From Butyricicoccus sp. (GTDB lineage Bacteria; Bacillota; Clostridia; Oscillospirales; Butyricicoccaceae), in the NCBI GenBank assembly GCA_020025755.1, contig JAHHRO010000017.1, forward strand, positions 1-44,241: DNA of 44,241 nt. The letters are read 5' to 3'. The position numbers were made by a program, and so were the translations under genes. The notes beneath the pieces are model-generated. The model saw only the letters and a program-made list of their open reading frames with translations, was not told where the DNA came from and did not search any database. Shown in pieces: positions 33,901 through 41,700 of the stretch. Every line of letters starts with the position of its first letter. Within the stretch, counting starts at the first letter, position 1.

Positions 33901-33952
33901 TTAGAGCTTGTTTGAAAATAGACCGATTTTCTATTTTTCAAGCAGCCCCTAG
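33901..33952 (-). repeat. Intercistronic repeat B (cbiN-cbiQ gap)
   Basis: Second copy of the repeat at 32885-32937. On the coding strand it begins at the cbiN TAG and forms a hairpin: GCTTGAAAAATAGA pairs with TCTATTTTCAAACAAGC around an AAATCGG loop. It probably marks an RNA processing or stability point. Confidence 0.75.
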
Positions 33953-34263
33953 TCGTCGTCGCGTTTGTATTTTTTGCGTGCAACGAGGTAGCCGAAGCAG
34001 TAAGCGATGACGCCTACGCCGATACCGGTCTGTATGCAGAACAGCAGGCTTTCGACCTCGCCGGGGAGTTCGCCGCCCAACGCGGTTTCCAGAACGGGCG
34101 CGAACCACGGCTCATAAGCCTCGCCGCGGATCTCCTCGACCATCTGGCTGCCGGCATCATCGCTGCCGCCAAATTCTGCGTCTTTGACGAGGAACAGGGG
34201 CAGGAATGCCATCAGGACGACAAGAACGAGTGAGATCAGGAGTGTTTTTTTGTTTTTACTCAT
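33949..34263 (-). CDS. cbiN: Energy-coupling factor component CbiN
   Basis: 104 aa, two membrane helices (about residues 7-25 and 77-95) around a soluble loop containing FGGSDDAGSQMVEEI and YEPWFAPV, as in CbiN. It assists CbiM in cobalt capture. It begins inside the cbiM stop (ATGA overlap). The last residues are KKYKRDDD, and the TAG is part of repeat B. Confidence 0.9.
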   Translation of the reverse strand: MSKNKKTLLISLVLVVLMAFLPLFLVKDAEFGGSDDAGSQMVEEIRGEAYEPWFAPVLETALGGELPGEVESLLFCIQTGIGVGVIAYCFGYLVARKKYKRDDD

Positions 34264-35015
34264 CTTGCTTCCCCCTCTCTGAAAAAGCCGATGAGGCGAA
34301 GCTCCGGCTTGGCATAGGTTTCCAGACCGATGATGATGAGCATGGTCAGGATACCCTCAATGATGGCAAGGGGAAGCTGGGTGGGGGCAAAGACGCCAAG
34401 GAATTTGACGGCACTTGCCGCGATGCCGCCCTGTGCGCTCGGGTTTGCGACGGCAAGCTGGATGCTGGTCACGCAGTAGGTAAAGAGATCGCCCAGAAAG
34501 GCGGCAAGAAAGACGGTGACTTTTTTGTTCAGGTTCATCTTGCGGCCCAGCTTCCAGATGCCCCAGCTGACGAGCGGACCTGCGACCGCCATGCTGAAAG
34601 TGTTCGCGCCCAGCGAGGTGAGACCGCCGTGCGCAAGCAGGATCGCCTGAAAGAGTAGGACGATGATACCGAGGATACTGGTGATGGCAGGGTTAAAGAG
34701 GATCGCAGCCAGACCAGTGCCGGTCATGTGGCTGCAGCTGCCGGATACGGACGGGATCTTGAGCGAGGAAATGACGAAGATGAACGCACCGGACATGGCG
34801 AGCAGGATGAGTGCACGGCGCTGCTCGCTCAGGGTGCGGCGGATCGCCATGACCCCTGCGACAAGGAATGGGATGCAGATGACTGCCCAGAGGGTGCAGT
34901 GAACGGGGGGCAGATAGCCCTCCATAATATGCATCGCGGACGCGGCAGTGGGTACACACAGCGCGGCACTGAGCACAGCGGAAAGGGACAAAAGACGTTT
35001 TTCGTTTTTGCTCAT
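34260..35015 (-). CDS. cbiM: Cobalt-binding transport component CbiM
   Basis: 251 aa. A signal-like N-terminal segment (MSKNEKRLLSLSAVLSAALC) is followed by AMHIMEGYLPPVHC, the metal-binding N-terminal motif of the CbiM/NikM S component, and about six to seven membrane helices, with GSCSHMTGTGL the conserved His loop. I choose 35015 because AGGAGG lies upstream; the longer in-frame start at 35099 sits in the leader RNA. First gene of the riboswitch-controlled cbiMNQO operon. Confidence 0.92.
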   Translation of the reverse strand: MSKNEKRLLSLSAVLSAALCVPTAASAMHIMEGYLPPVHCTLWAVICIPFLVAGVMAIRRTLSEQRRALILLAMSGAFIFVISSLKIPSVSGSCSHMTGTGLAAILFNPAITSILGIIVLLFQAILLAHGGLTSLGANTFSMAVAGPLVSWGIWKLGRKMNLNKKVTVFLAAFLGDLFTYCVTSIQLAVANPSAQGGIAASAVKFLGVFAPTQLPLAIIEGILTMLIIIGLETYAKPELRLIGFFREGEAR

Positions 35016-35136
35016 GGTTGAGACTTCCTCCTTTTTTTGTGGTATGCACCAAAAAAGAGCCGTTCCACATGCAGGGCATAGCAGAAGGCTCCAAAACAAA
35101 GCTGCACATAGATGGATACATACAGCGTAACTTGTG

Positions 35137-35166
35137 CCATATATGGTTGAGCCGTTCCATATATGG
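35137..35166. promoter_or_regulatory. Paired CCATATATGG palindromes in the cbi leader
   Basis: CCATATATGG occurs at 35137-35146 and again at 35157-35166, centres 20 bp apart. Each is self-complementary and the two can also pair with each other around a 10-base loop. Either a two-site operator or a leader hairpin downstream of the riboswitch. Confidence 0.5.
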
Positions 35167-35189
35167 GAACCTGCGAAAAGCAGGAGTCC

Positions 35190-35355
35190 GTCAAACAGGC
35201 AGGTCTTCCGGCTCAGGCGTCATAGCAGACAGTCAAGCCTTCCCGTGTGTACCCACAGTGGCAGATATTTGACTGGAGCTGTTCCTTTACGGCGGCGGTC
35301 CCGCATGGGCATTTCACCCATTTCCCTATTCTCTCAAAGAATGAGCACCTGTTCG
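35190..35355 (-). promoter_or_regulatory. Cobalamin riboswitch controlling cbiMNQO
   Basis: On the minus strand the conserved order is visible: ACAGGTGCTC at the 5' end, GGGAAATGGGTGAAATGCCC, GCCACTG, GGGAAGGC, ATGACGCCTGAG and the B12 box AGCCGGAAGACCTGCC (35198-35213). A small hairpin CCTGC-TTTTC-GCAGG follows. About 170 nt of leader separate it from cbiM. Adenosylcobalamin binding would switch off cobalt uptake. Confidence 0.93.
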
Positions 35356-35373
35356 ATGCTTTGTTGTTTTTTC

Positions 35374-35402
35374 AGTATAGCACAGAATGTGAGGGCTGTA
35401 TA
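35374..35402 (-). promoter_or_regulatory. Promoter of the cbi operon
   Basis: Minus strand: TATACA (35402-35397), 17-bp spacer, TATACT (35379-35374). It starts RNA just before the riboswitch. Confidence 0.6.
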
Positions 35403-35606
35403 TGGAAGGAATGAAAAAAATGAGGGGAGAAATGGGATTTAAATTGTGAGGGGAGGGCAGCAAAAAGGAGGATGCGGCAGAAGAAAAAATGGTAAAATAG
35501 TATCAAAAAATAGATGATATAATATTACATTTTTCTTTGTTGCGGCAGGGCGTTTTCATGTACGGGGAGCGCATTTGGTGAAAGTGACAAAGGCAAGATC
35601 GCAAGA

Positions 35607-35613
35607 TTCGACA
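35607..35613 (-). promoter_or_regulatory. 0A box (distal)
   Basis: TTCGACA on the plus strand, TGTCGAA on the minus. Matches the Spo0A core binding sequence, about 510 bp from spo0A. A single 7-mer match is weak by itself. Confidence 0.35.
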
Positions 35614-35997
35614 GAAAAATATAAAATAAAACAAGAGACAGCAAGAGAGACGGAAAAATGACAAAAGAGGGAGGATGTTTTACCGAAAAAGACGGAAAGA
35701 GCAGAGATTGCGGCAGATGGAGGGGAAATGCGGAGAAAATCGGAACAGAGAGGGGGATTGCAGAGCATTATACAGAAAAAGATGAATCAAATGATGATTT
35801 TGATGGGGGCTGCCAGCAAAAAACAGATTTTGATGAAAGAAATACATTTTTGAGGCAGAAGGGGAAAATGCGGAGAAAGTATCGCACTGTGTATATACAA
35901 TATGATTAAAGCCAGATGAAATGAATAGACAAAATAATGTCAAAGGAAAAAGAAGTACATAGAAGTTACATAACTTTCTTCGGAAGATGTAGAAAAT

Positions 35998-36004
35998 TGT
36001 CGAA
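35998..36004 (+). promoter_or_regulatory. 0A box upstream of spo0A
   Basis: TGTCGAA within ATTGTCGAACG, about 120 bp before the spo0A start, oriented with the gene. It fits autoregulation as known for spo0A in other endospore formers. Confidence 0.5.
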
Positions 36005-36125
36005 CGAAACTTTGGCGAAAAGCTGGAAAAAGCATTGTAAGAAGTGAAAATATATGGTAAATTAAGGAAGGCGCAAAGAGGCGGTAAAACATTGAAACAT
36101 TTGTTAGAAGGTTGTGAATGACATC

Positions 36126-36893
36126 ATGAAAAGCAATATTCGAGTGTTGATCGCGGACGGAGACAAGGACTTTCGCACAGCGTTGAGCGGAGCCTTGCAG
36201 GCAGAGGATGGGATCGAGGTTGTTGGAGCAGCAGGGGACGGCGTGACCGCGCTGGAACAGATCCGCAAAGCGGAGTTCGATCTTGTGCTCATCGATCTGA
36301 TGCTTCCGGAACTGGACGGACTGAGCGTTTTGCATAGTGCGATGGACGAACAGCACCATTTTGGTGTGTTCGTTATTTCGGCATTTGCAAGCGATGCGGT
36401 CGCGGCAGAATGTACCAGCTTGGGCGTGAGCCATTTCCTACGCAAGCCCGTCAGTGCAGAGGTGCTTGCAAGCCGTATCCGGCAGTGGGATCTGGCACGG
36501 CAGGGAGAGGTGCCCATGAGGAAGGTCGAACCGGATGATCTGGATTTGGAGGTGCGTGTCACCGAGGTGATCCATCAGGTAGGCGTACCGGCGCATATCA
36601 AGGGCTATCAGTATCTGCGCGAAGCGATCATAATGGCGATCCGTGACATGGATTCCGTGGGTGCGATCACGAAGATCATGTATCCTGGCATTGCGAAAAA
36701 ATTTCATACGACCGCCTCTCGCGTAGAACGTGCGATCCGACATGCCATCGAGGTGGCGTGGGATCGCGGCGATATCGAAACACTCCAGTCATTCTTTGGT
36801 TATACCATTTCAGGAGTCAAGGGGAAACCAACCAATTCGGAGTTTATTTCTATGATCGCGGATCAGCTTCGTTTGCAAATGCGCCGTGGCTGA
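36126..36893 (+). CDS. spo0A: Sporulation master regulator Spo0A
   Basis: 255 aa. A receiver domain (phospho-acceptor Asp57 in LVLIDLMLPELDG, Lys in FLRKPVS) joins a DNA-binding domain with the near-invariant Spo0A segments EVIHQVGVPAHIKGYQYLRE, YPGIAKKF, TASRVERAIRHAIEVAW and SGVKGKPTNSEFI. The acidic pocket reads IADGDKDF instead of the usual ADDN, and the switch Thr is Ser (ISAFAS). The start could be GTG at 36114 or ATG at 36126; family alignment favours ATG. AGAAGG lies 14 bases before the ATG, only 2 before the GTG, and an in-frame stop sits just upstream. Confidence 0.95.
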   Translation: MKSNIRVLIADGDKDFRTALSGALQAEDGIEVVGAAGDGVTALEQIRKAEFDLVLIDLMLPELDGLSVLHSAMDEQHHFGVFVISAFASDAVAAECTSLGVSHFLRKPVSAEVLASRIRQWDLARQGEVPMRKVEPDDLDLEVRVTEVIHQVGVPAHIKGYQYLREAIIMAIRDMDSVGAITKIMYPGIAKKFHTTASRVERAIRHAIEVAWDRGDIETLQSFFGYTISGVKGKPTNSEFISMIADQLRLQMRRG

Positions 36894-36910
36894 TCGAACA
36901 TTTGGTACAT

Positions 36911-36949
36911 ACCGTATGTCTCTGCCTGCGGGAGAGGCATACGGTTTTT
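36911..36949 (+). terminator. Terminator after spo0A
   Basis: ACCGTATG-T-CTCT pairs with AGAG-G-CATACGGT around a GC-rich loop, then TTTTT. Confidence 0.8.
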
Positions 36950-37007
36950 GCCATATTGCAGGGGCAAATCCGTAAGGCTATATTCCTTGTGTCTCCGTCG
37001 CGAGACC

Positions 37008-37070
37008 GCGACACGTTACTTTTGCTTCCAAGCAAATCGTTTAGCAGAAATGAAAAACCTACGGATTCGC
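37008..37070 (+). repeat. Partial copy of the dispersed repeat (AT-rich half)
   Basis: CGCGACACGTTACTTTTGCTT, AGCAAATCGTTTAGCAGAAA and CCTACGGATTCG follow the order of 138-200 at the left end. The hairpin-rich half of the element is absent here. It lies between the spo0A terminator and tRNA-Cys. Confidence 0.7.
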
Positions 37071-37112
37071 CAATTCTTCGCAGGATGTGTGAACATAAAT
37101 TTCAACCGCCAG

Positions 37113-37165
37113 CACGACACGCTTCCCTGCTTCTCGAAGCAAATCATTTCGTTGCAATGAAAATC
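37113..37165 (+). repeat. Second, degenerate copy of the AT-rich repeat half
   Basis: CACGACACGCTTCCCTGCTT, CGAAGCAAATCATTTCG and CAATGAAAATCAG match the core less well. In tandem with 37008-37070. Confidence 0.55.
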
Positions 37166-37187
37166 AGATGGATCTCTCATAAACCCC

Positions 37188-37215
37188 TTGACAAATACCA
37201 AAGCAATGGTATAAT
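37188..37215 (+). promoter_or_regulatory. Consensus SigA promoter for tRNA-Cys (and probably valS)
   Basis: Perfect TTGACA (37188-37193) and perfect TATAAT (37210-37215), 16-bp spacer, about 20 bp before the tRNA. Confidence 0.88.
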
Positions 37216-37234
37216 AACTAAAGAATATCGGTCT

Positions 37235-37308
37235 GGTACCATAGCCAAGTGGTAAGGCGTGGGACTGCAACTCCCTGATCCCCAGTTCAAATCTGGGTGG
37301 TACCTCCA
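37235..37308 (+). tRNA. tRNA-Cys (GCA), CCA encoded
   Basis: 74 nt including CCA. 7-bp acceptor stem GGTACCA/TGGTACC, D arm with AAGTGGTAAGGC, anticodon loop CTGCAAC (anticodon GCA) on GGGA/TCCC, and T arm CCCAGTTCAAATCTGGG. No intron. No promoter lies between it and the T-box leader that follows. Confidence 0.95.
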
Positions 37309-37329
37309 TTTTCCCCTTTTTGAATAGCG

Positions 37330-37575
37330 TAAATGCAGTGAAAAAGAGGAGTACCTCGCACATGGGCTTTTTAGAGAGCGGACGATTGCTGGAACGTCTG
37401 TAAGCCCTCCGAGGGAAGGTCGCTTTGGAGCTGAGATATCAAAAGCCCCGTGCCTGAGATATCTTCGGGTTGTCTCGTTATCGACAGAAAGTGCGCATGG
37501 CTCTGCTATGTGAATTTAGGTGGTACCACGGAAATCAGAGGTTTTCGTCCTATTGGGGGCGGAAGCCTTTTTTGT
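37330..37575 (+). promoter_or_regulatory. T-box riboswitch controlling valS
   Basis: Stem I features: GAGGAGTACC, AGAGAGCGGAC and GCTGGAACGTCTG. The specifier candidate is GTC at 37419-37421 in GAAGGTCGC, a valine codon, placed by position only. The antiterminator has TTTAGGTGGTACCACGG; the TGGT bulge would pair with a tRNA ending ACCA, as tRNA-Val does. The terminator arms AGGTTTTCGTCC and GGGCGGAAGCCT plus six T end at about 37573. Uncharged tRNA-Val should permit read-through. Confidence 0.92.
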
Positions 37576-37628
37576 ATTTCCCCAGTATATCCAAAATCAA
37601 TTTGAATGGTAAAAGGAGAGATCAACAG

Positions 37629-40259
37629 ATGGCAAATGAACTGCCAAAAACCTATGATCCCTCGGCGGTAGAAGATAAGCTCTATCAGTTCTGGAACGAT
37701 TCCGGATTTTTCAATGCTGAGGTCGATGAAAACAAGAAGCCGTTTACGATCGTGATCCCACCCCCGAACGTGACCGGTCAGCTGCACATGGGTCATGCGT
37801 TCGACGAGACCTTGCAGGATATCCTCATCCGTGCCAAGCGCATGCAGGGCTATTCCGCCCTGTGGATGCCGGGAACCGACCATGCAGGCATTGCGACCCA
37901 GATCAAGGTCGAGGAAAACCTGCGCGTCAACGAGGGCAAGACGCGTCATGATCTCGGGCGTGAGGAGTTTTTGAAGCGCGTATGGGACTGGAAGCACCAG
38001 TACGGAAACCGCATCATCTCCCAGCTCAAGAAGCTTGGCTCCTCCTGTGACTGGAGACGTGAGCGTTTCACGATGGATGAGGGTTGTTCCCATGCGGTCA
38101 AGGAGGTTTTTGTCAACCTCTACGAAAAGGGTCTCATCTATAAGGGCAACCGTATCATCAACTGGTGCCCCAAGTGTACCACTGCACTGTCCGATGCTGA
38201 GGTCGAGTACGAGACCCAGCCGGGCAAGCTGTGGCATATCAAGTACCCAATCAAGGATTCCGACGAATATCTGGTTGTTGCGACCACCCGTCCAGAAACC
38301 TTTATGGGCGATACCGGCGTTGCAGTCAACCCGAACGATGAACGCTACCAGCACCTCATTGGCAAGACCTGTATCCTGCCCATCATGAACCGCGAGATCC
38401 CGATCTTTGGGGACGATTATGTCGATATGGAGTTTGGCACGGGCTGCGTTAAGACCACGCCCTGCCATGACCCGAACGACTTCGAGATGGGTCAGCGTCA
38501 TGATCTTGAGCAGATCCTCGTATTCAATGAGGATGCGACCGTCAACGAAAACGGCGGCAAGTATCAGGGTATGGATCGCTACGAATGCCGCAAGGCAGTC
38601 ATCCGTGATTTGGAAGAAGGCGGCTACCTCGTCAAGATCGAGGAGCATGAGCACAATGTCGGAACGTGTTATCGCTGCGGTACGACCGTAGAGCCGATGA
38701 CCTCCGCACAGTGGTTTGTGAAGATGGCACCGCTTGCAAAGCCGGCAATGGATGTCGTAAACGACGGCCGTGTGCGCTTCGTGCCCGACCGCTTCTCCAA
38801 GACCTATCTGCGCTGGATGGAAAATGTGCATGACTGGTGCATTTCCCGTCAGCTGTGGTGGGGACATCGCATTCCGGCGTATTACTGTGATGACTGTGGC
38901 GAGATGACCGTTGCAAAGGAAGACGTGACCGTATGCCCGAAGTGCGGCGGCACGCATATCCGTCAGGAGGAAGACGTACTGGATACCTGGTTCTCCTCTG
39001 CGCTCTGGCCGTTCTCCACACTGGGCTGGCCGGAAAAGACCAAGGAGCTGGATTACTTCTATCCAACCTCGGTTCTGGTGACCGGATATGACATTATTTT
39101 CTTCTGGGTTGCGCGTATGATCTTCTCCGGCATGGAGCAGATGCACGAGGAGCCGTTCAAGACCGTATATATTCACGGTCTGGTGCGCGACGCACAGGGG
39201 CGCAAGATGTCCAAGTCGCTGGGCAACGGCATTGACCCGCTTGAAATCATCGAGCAGTATGGTGCGGACGCCCTGCGCTTTACCCTCATTACGGGCAATT
39301 CCCCCGGAAATGATATGCGCTTCTCTACCGAAAAGGTGGAGTCCAGCCGCAACTTTGCCAATAAGATCTGGAATGCATCGCGCTTTATCCAGATGAATCT
39401 GACCATCGAGGATGCAGAACTGCCGGCTGAGCTTGCGCTCGAGGATCAGTGGATTTTGCACAAGTATAATGAACTTGTCAAGGCAGTCACCGAGAATATC
39501 GACAAGTATGAGCTGGGTATCGCGGTACAGAAGCTGTACGACTTTATCTGGGATAACTTCTGTGATTGGTATATCGAGATCGTAAAGCCGCGCCTGCAAA
39601 ATCAGGCAGATACAGCCGCAAACGAGAGTGCACAGAAGGTGCTCTGCTACGTCCTGCGCGGCACGATGCAGCTGCTGCATCCGTTCATGCCGTTCATCAC
39701 CGAGACCATCTGGCAGGCACTGCCGCATGAAGGTCCGTCTGTTATGGTTTCCAAGTGGCCGGAGTACCAGCAGAGTCTGTGCTTTGCAAAGGAAGCTGAG
39801 CAGGTCGAGACCATGATGGATACCATCCGCGCCATCCGCGCACGCCGTGCAGAGATGAACGTACCGCCGTCCAAGAAGGCGCAGGTCATCCTGCTGACCG
39901 ATGCACGCGAGGCATACGAGGCAGGCAGCCTGTTCTTCGGAAAACTGGCGTATGCATCGGAGATCTCCTTCGTGGATGCCGCACCGGAACATGCAGATTC
40001 CATGGTGTCCGTTGTCACCAAGGGTGCAAACGTTTATATGCCGATGGGTGAGCTCATCGACTTTGAGAAGGAGCGCGCACGTCTGGAAAAGGAAAAGGGT
40101 AAGGTGCAGAAGGATCTGGACTTTATCAATAAGAAGCTGGGCAATCCGGGATTTCTGGCTAAGGCACCGGAAGCAGTTGTTGCACAGGAACGCGAAAAGG
40201 TTGCAAAGCTCGAGGAACTGATGGAAAAGCTGGATGCCAGCCTTGCAGCACTTCAGTGA
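37629..40259 (+). CDS. valS: Valyl-tRNA synthetase
   Basis: 876 aa, usual length. Class I signatures PPPNVTGQLHMGHAFDET (HIGH-type) and GRKMSKSLGNGIDP (KMSKS), the editing domain in the first half (ATTRPETFMGDTGVAVNP), a Cys pair region CDDCGEM..CPKCGG within the catalytic insertion, and a C-terminal coiled-coil arm (about 810-876). The start at 37629 has AAAAGGAGAG upstream; the longer in-frame frame from 37470 lies inside the T-box leader. Stand-alone gene between the T-box and a terminator. Confidence 0.97.
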   Translation: MANELPKTYDPSAVEDKLYQFWNDSGFFNAEVDENKKPFTIVIPPPNVTGQLHMGHAFDETLQDILIRAKRMQGYSALWMPGTDHAGIATQIKVEENLRVNEGKTRHDLGREEFLKRVWDWKHQYGNRIISQLKKLGSSCDWRRERFTMDEGCSHAVKEVFVNLYEKGLIYKGNRIINWCPKCTTALSDAEVEYETQPGKLWHIKYPIKDSDEYLVVATTRPETFMGDTGVAVNPNDERYQHLIGKTCILPIMNREIPIFGDDYVDMEFGTGCVKTTPCHDPNDFEMGQRHDLEQILVFNEDATVNENGGKYQGMDRYECRKAVIRDLEEGGYLVKIEEHEHNVGTCYRCGTTVEPMTSAQWFVKMAPLAKPAMDVVNDGRVRFVPDRFSKTYLRWMENVHDWCISRQLWWGHRIPAYYCDDCGEMTVAKEDVTVCPKCGGTHIRQEEDVLDTWFSSALWPFSTLGWPEKTKELDYFYPTSVLVTGYDIIFFWVARMIFSGMEQMHEEPFKTVYIHGLVRDAQGRKMSKSLGNGIDPLEIIEQYGADALRFTLITGNSPGNDMRFSTEKVESSRNFANKIWNASRFIQMNLTIEDAELPAELALEDQWILHKYNELVKAVTENIDKYELGIAVQKLYDFIWDNFCDWYIEIVKPRLQNQADTAANESAQKVLCYVLRGTMQLLHPFMPFITETIWQALPHEGPSVMVSKWPEYQQSLCFAKEAEQVETMMDTIRAIRARRAEMNVPPSKKAQVILLTDAREAYEAGSLFFGKLAYASEISFVDAAPEHADSMVSVVTKGANVYMPMGELIDFEKERARLEKEKGKVQKDLDFINKKLGNPGFLAKAPEAVVAQEREKVAKLEELMEKLDASLAALQ

Positions 40260-40297
40260 TTCCGTAGAACGAGCGGGACAAGATTACCAAATACAGG

Positions 40298-40326
40298 AAA
40301 GAGGACTCGGCTTTGAGTCCTCTTTT
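40298..40326 (+). terminator. Terminator after valS
   Basis: AAAGAGGACTC and GAGTCCTCTTTT pair fully around GGCTTT. Confidence 0.85.
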
Positions 40327-40367
40327 GCTATCAGACTGGGAAAATCATAGAAACGGAGGAAATCAGG

Positions 40368-41642
40368 ATGGGAACAGAACAGGAAGCAGTCGCGCGTATC
40401 CATGCCTGCGGACGGTTTTCCGGCAGGGCAGGACTACATCGCATACAGGCACTGTGTCACGCACTGGGCGATCCGCAGGATCGGCTGAAATTCGTTCATC
40501 TTGCAGGGACGAACGGGAAGGGCAGTACGGCGACCATGCTGGCATCGGTCTTGGAGCATGCCGGATACCGCACGGGGCTGTATACCTCGCCCTATCTTGT
40601 GGTGTTTCGGGAGCGTATCCGTGTCAATGGCGCAATGATCGTGCCCGAAGATCTGGTGCGGCTGGAGGCGTGGGTGCGGCAGGCGGCAGAGGGGCTGACT
40701 CTGCCCGAGGGAGAGCATATTGGGGAATTTGAGTTTGTGACCGCGCTTGCGTTTCTGTACTTTGCCGAGCAGGGCTGTCAAATCGTGGTGCTGGAAACCG
40801 GACTGGGGGGCTCGTATGACGCAACCAACGTGATCGCGCCGCCCGAGGTGGCAGCCATTACCTCTGTTTCGCTCGATCATACCGCGGTACTGGGGGACAC
40901 GGTGGAGGCGATCGCGCGGACAAAAGCAGGCATTTATAAGGCAGGGAGCGTGCATCTTGCGGCAGGCGGACAGTCTGAGGCGGTGTATCGTGTTCTGCGC
41001 GAAGCCGCACCCGATCTGCAGGTCGCACAGCCTGCAAGCGTCAGGCAAATGGGCATCGGCGGTACATCCTTTACATGGAAGGGCAGGAAATATACCATTC
41101 GCTTGGCTGGCGCGTATCAGCCGCAAAACGCGGCACTTGCCCTTGCCATCTTGGAAGCCCTGCAAGTGCGCGGCTGGAACATTTCGGAGGAAGCCATCAA
41201 AAGCGGACTGCATGCAGCATACATCGCCGGACGCATGCAGGTTGCCTGCGCAGATCCCTTGGTGCTGCTGGATGGGGCGCACAATGTGGGCGGTATTGCC
41301 GAACTTTGTGAAACCATGAGAAAATTTGCACCACAGGGGAAAATCTATGCCGTTTTGGGCATGTGCGCGGATAAGGCGGCAGAGGACGTGGTACATGGGA
41401 TCGAATTTCCGGTTGCGCGGTATTACCTCACACCCTTGCAGAACGACCGCTCCCTTGATCCCAAGATGCTTGCAGGGTATCTTGCAGGGCAGGAGACCGT
41501 GTGCTGCAAGGACAGCACGGAAGCACTCAGGCAGGCAATGGAGGCAGCCGGGACAGAGGATCTTGTGTTGGTGTTCGGCTCGCTCTATCTGGTGGGCGAG
41601 GCAGAAAAACTTTTGCCTGACAGAAAGCTGCAAACTTTTTGA
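40368..41642 (+). CDS. folC: Folylpolyglutamate synthase / dihydrofolate synthase
   Basis: 424 aa Mur-ligase-like ATPase. The ATP loop is HLAGTNGKGSTATML, followed by YTSPYLVVFRERI, the metal region VVLETGLGGSYDATNV and SLDHTAVLGDT, and in the C-domain LLDGAHNVGG. It adds glutamate to dihydropteroate and folates. ACGGAGGAA precedes the ATG. valS-folC adjacency is common in Firmicutes; here a terminator lies between them and I see no strong promoter, so read-through is likely. Confidence 0.95.
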   Translation: MGTEQEAVARIHACGRFSGRAGLHRIQALCHALGDPQDRLKFVHLAGTNGKGSTATMLASVLEHAGYRTGLYTSPYLVVFRERIRVNGAMIVPEDLVRLEAWVRQAAEGLTLPEGEHIGEFEFVTALAFLYFAEQGCQIVVLETGLGGSYDATNVIAPPEVAAITSVSLDHTAVLGDTVEAIARTKAGIYKAGSVHLAAGGQSEAVYRVLREAAPDLQVAQPASVRQMGIGGTSFTWKGRKYTIRLAGAYQPQNAALALAILEALQVRGWNISEEAIKSGLHAAYIAGRMQVACADPLVLLDGAHNVGGIAELCETMRKFAPQGKIYAVLGMCADKAAEDVVHGIEFPVARYYLTPLQNDRSLDPKMLAGYLAGQETVCCKDSTEALRQAMEAAGTEDLVLVFGSLYLVGEAEKLLPDRKLQTF

Positions 41643-41700
41643 GGCAAGTATGGTATGCTGAAACACAGAGAGCGATGTGACAGCATAGGAGTGAGCGTGT

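Larger units (their letters stand above)
35403..36105. other. Purine-rich region between the cbi operon and spo0A, no supported gene
   Basis: About 700 bp, AT-rich, with a strong purine excess on the plus strand (long runs of GA and A). One 83-codon frame at 35658-35909 lacks recognisable homology and a convincing ribosome site, and its composition only reflects the purine skew. The notable content is two 0A boxes, annotated separately, and a TATAAT at 35518-35523 without a partner -35. Confidence 0.6.

Noticed and set aside
33840..33983. N-terminal extension of CbiQ
   Set aside because: It would read across the intercistronic repeat and lacks a ribosome site; the start at 33839 has GGAGG at five bases.
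35658..35909. 83-codon plus-strand frame in the purine-rich region
   Set aside because: Lys/Glu/Asp/Gly-rich only because of the GA skew; no good ribosome site and no recognisable family.
37470..37628. 53-residue N-terminal extension of ValRS
   Set aside because: These codons coincide with the T-box antiterminator and terminator; the ATG at 37629 has a strong ribosome site.
37506..39992. 828-codon open frame antisense to valS
   Set aside because: Shadow frame from third-position bias in valS; no recognisable motif.
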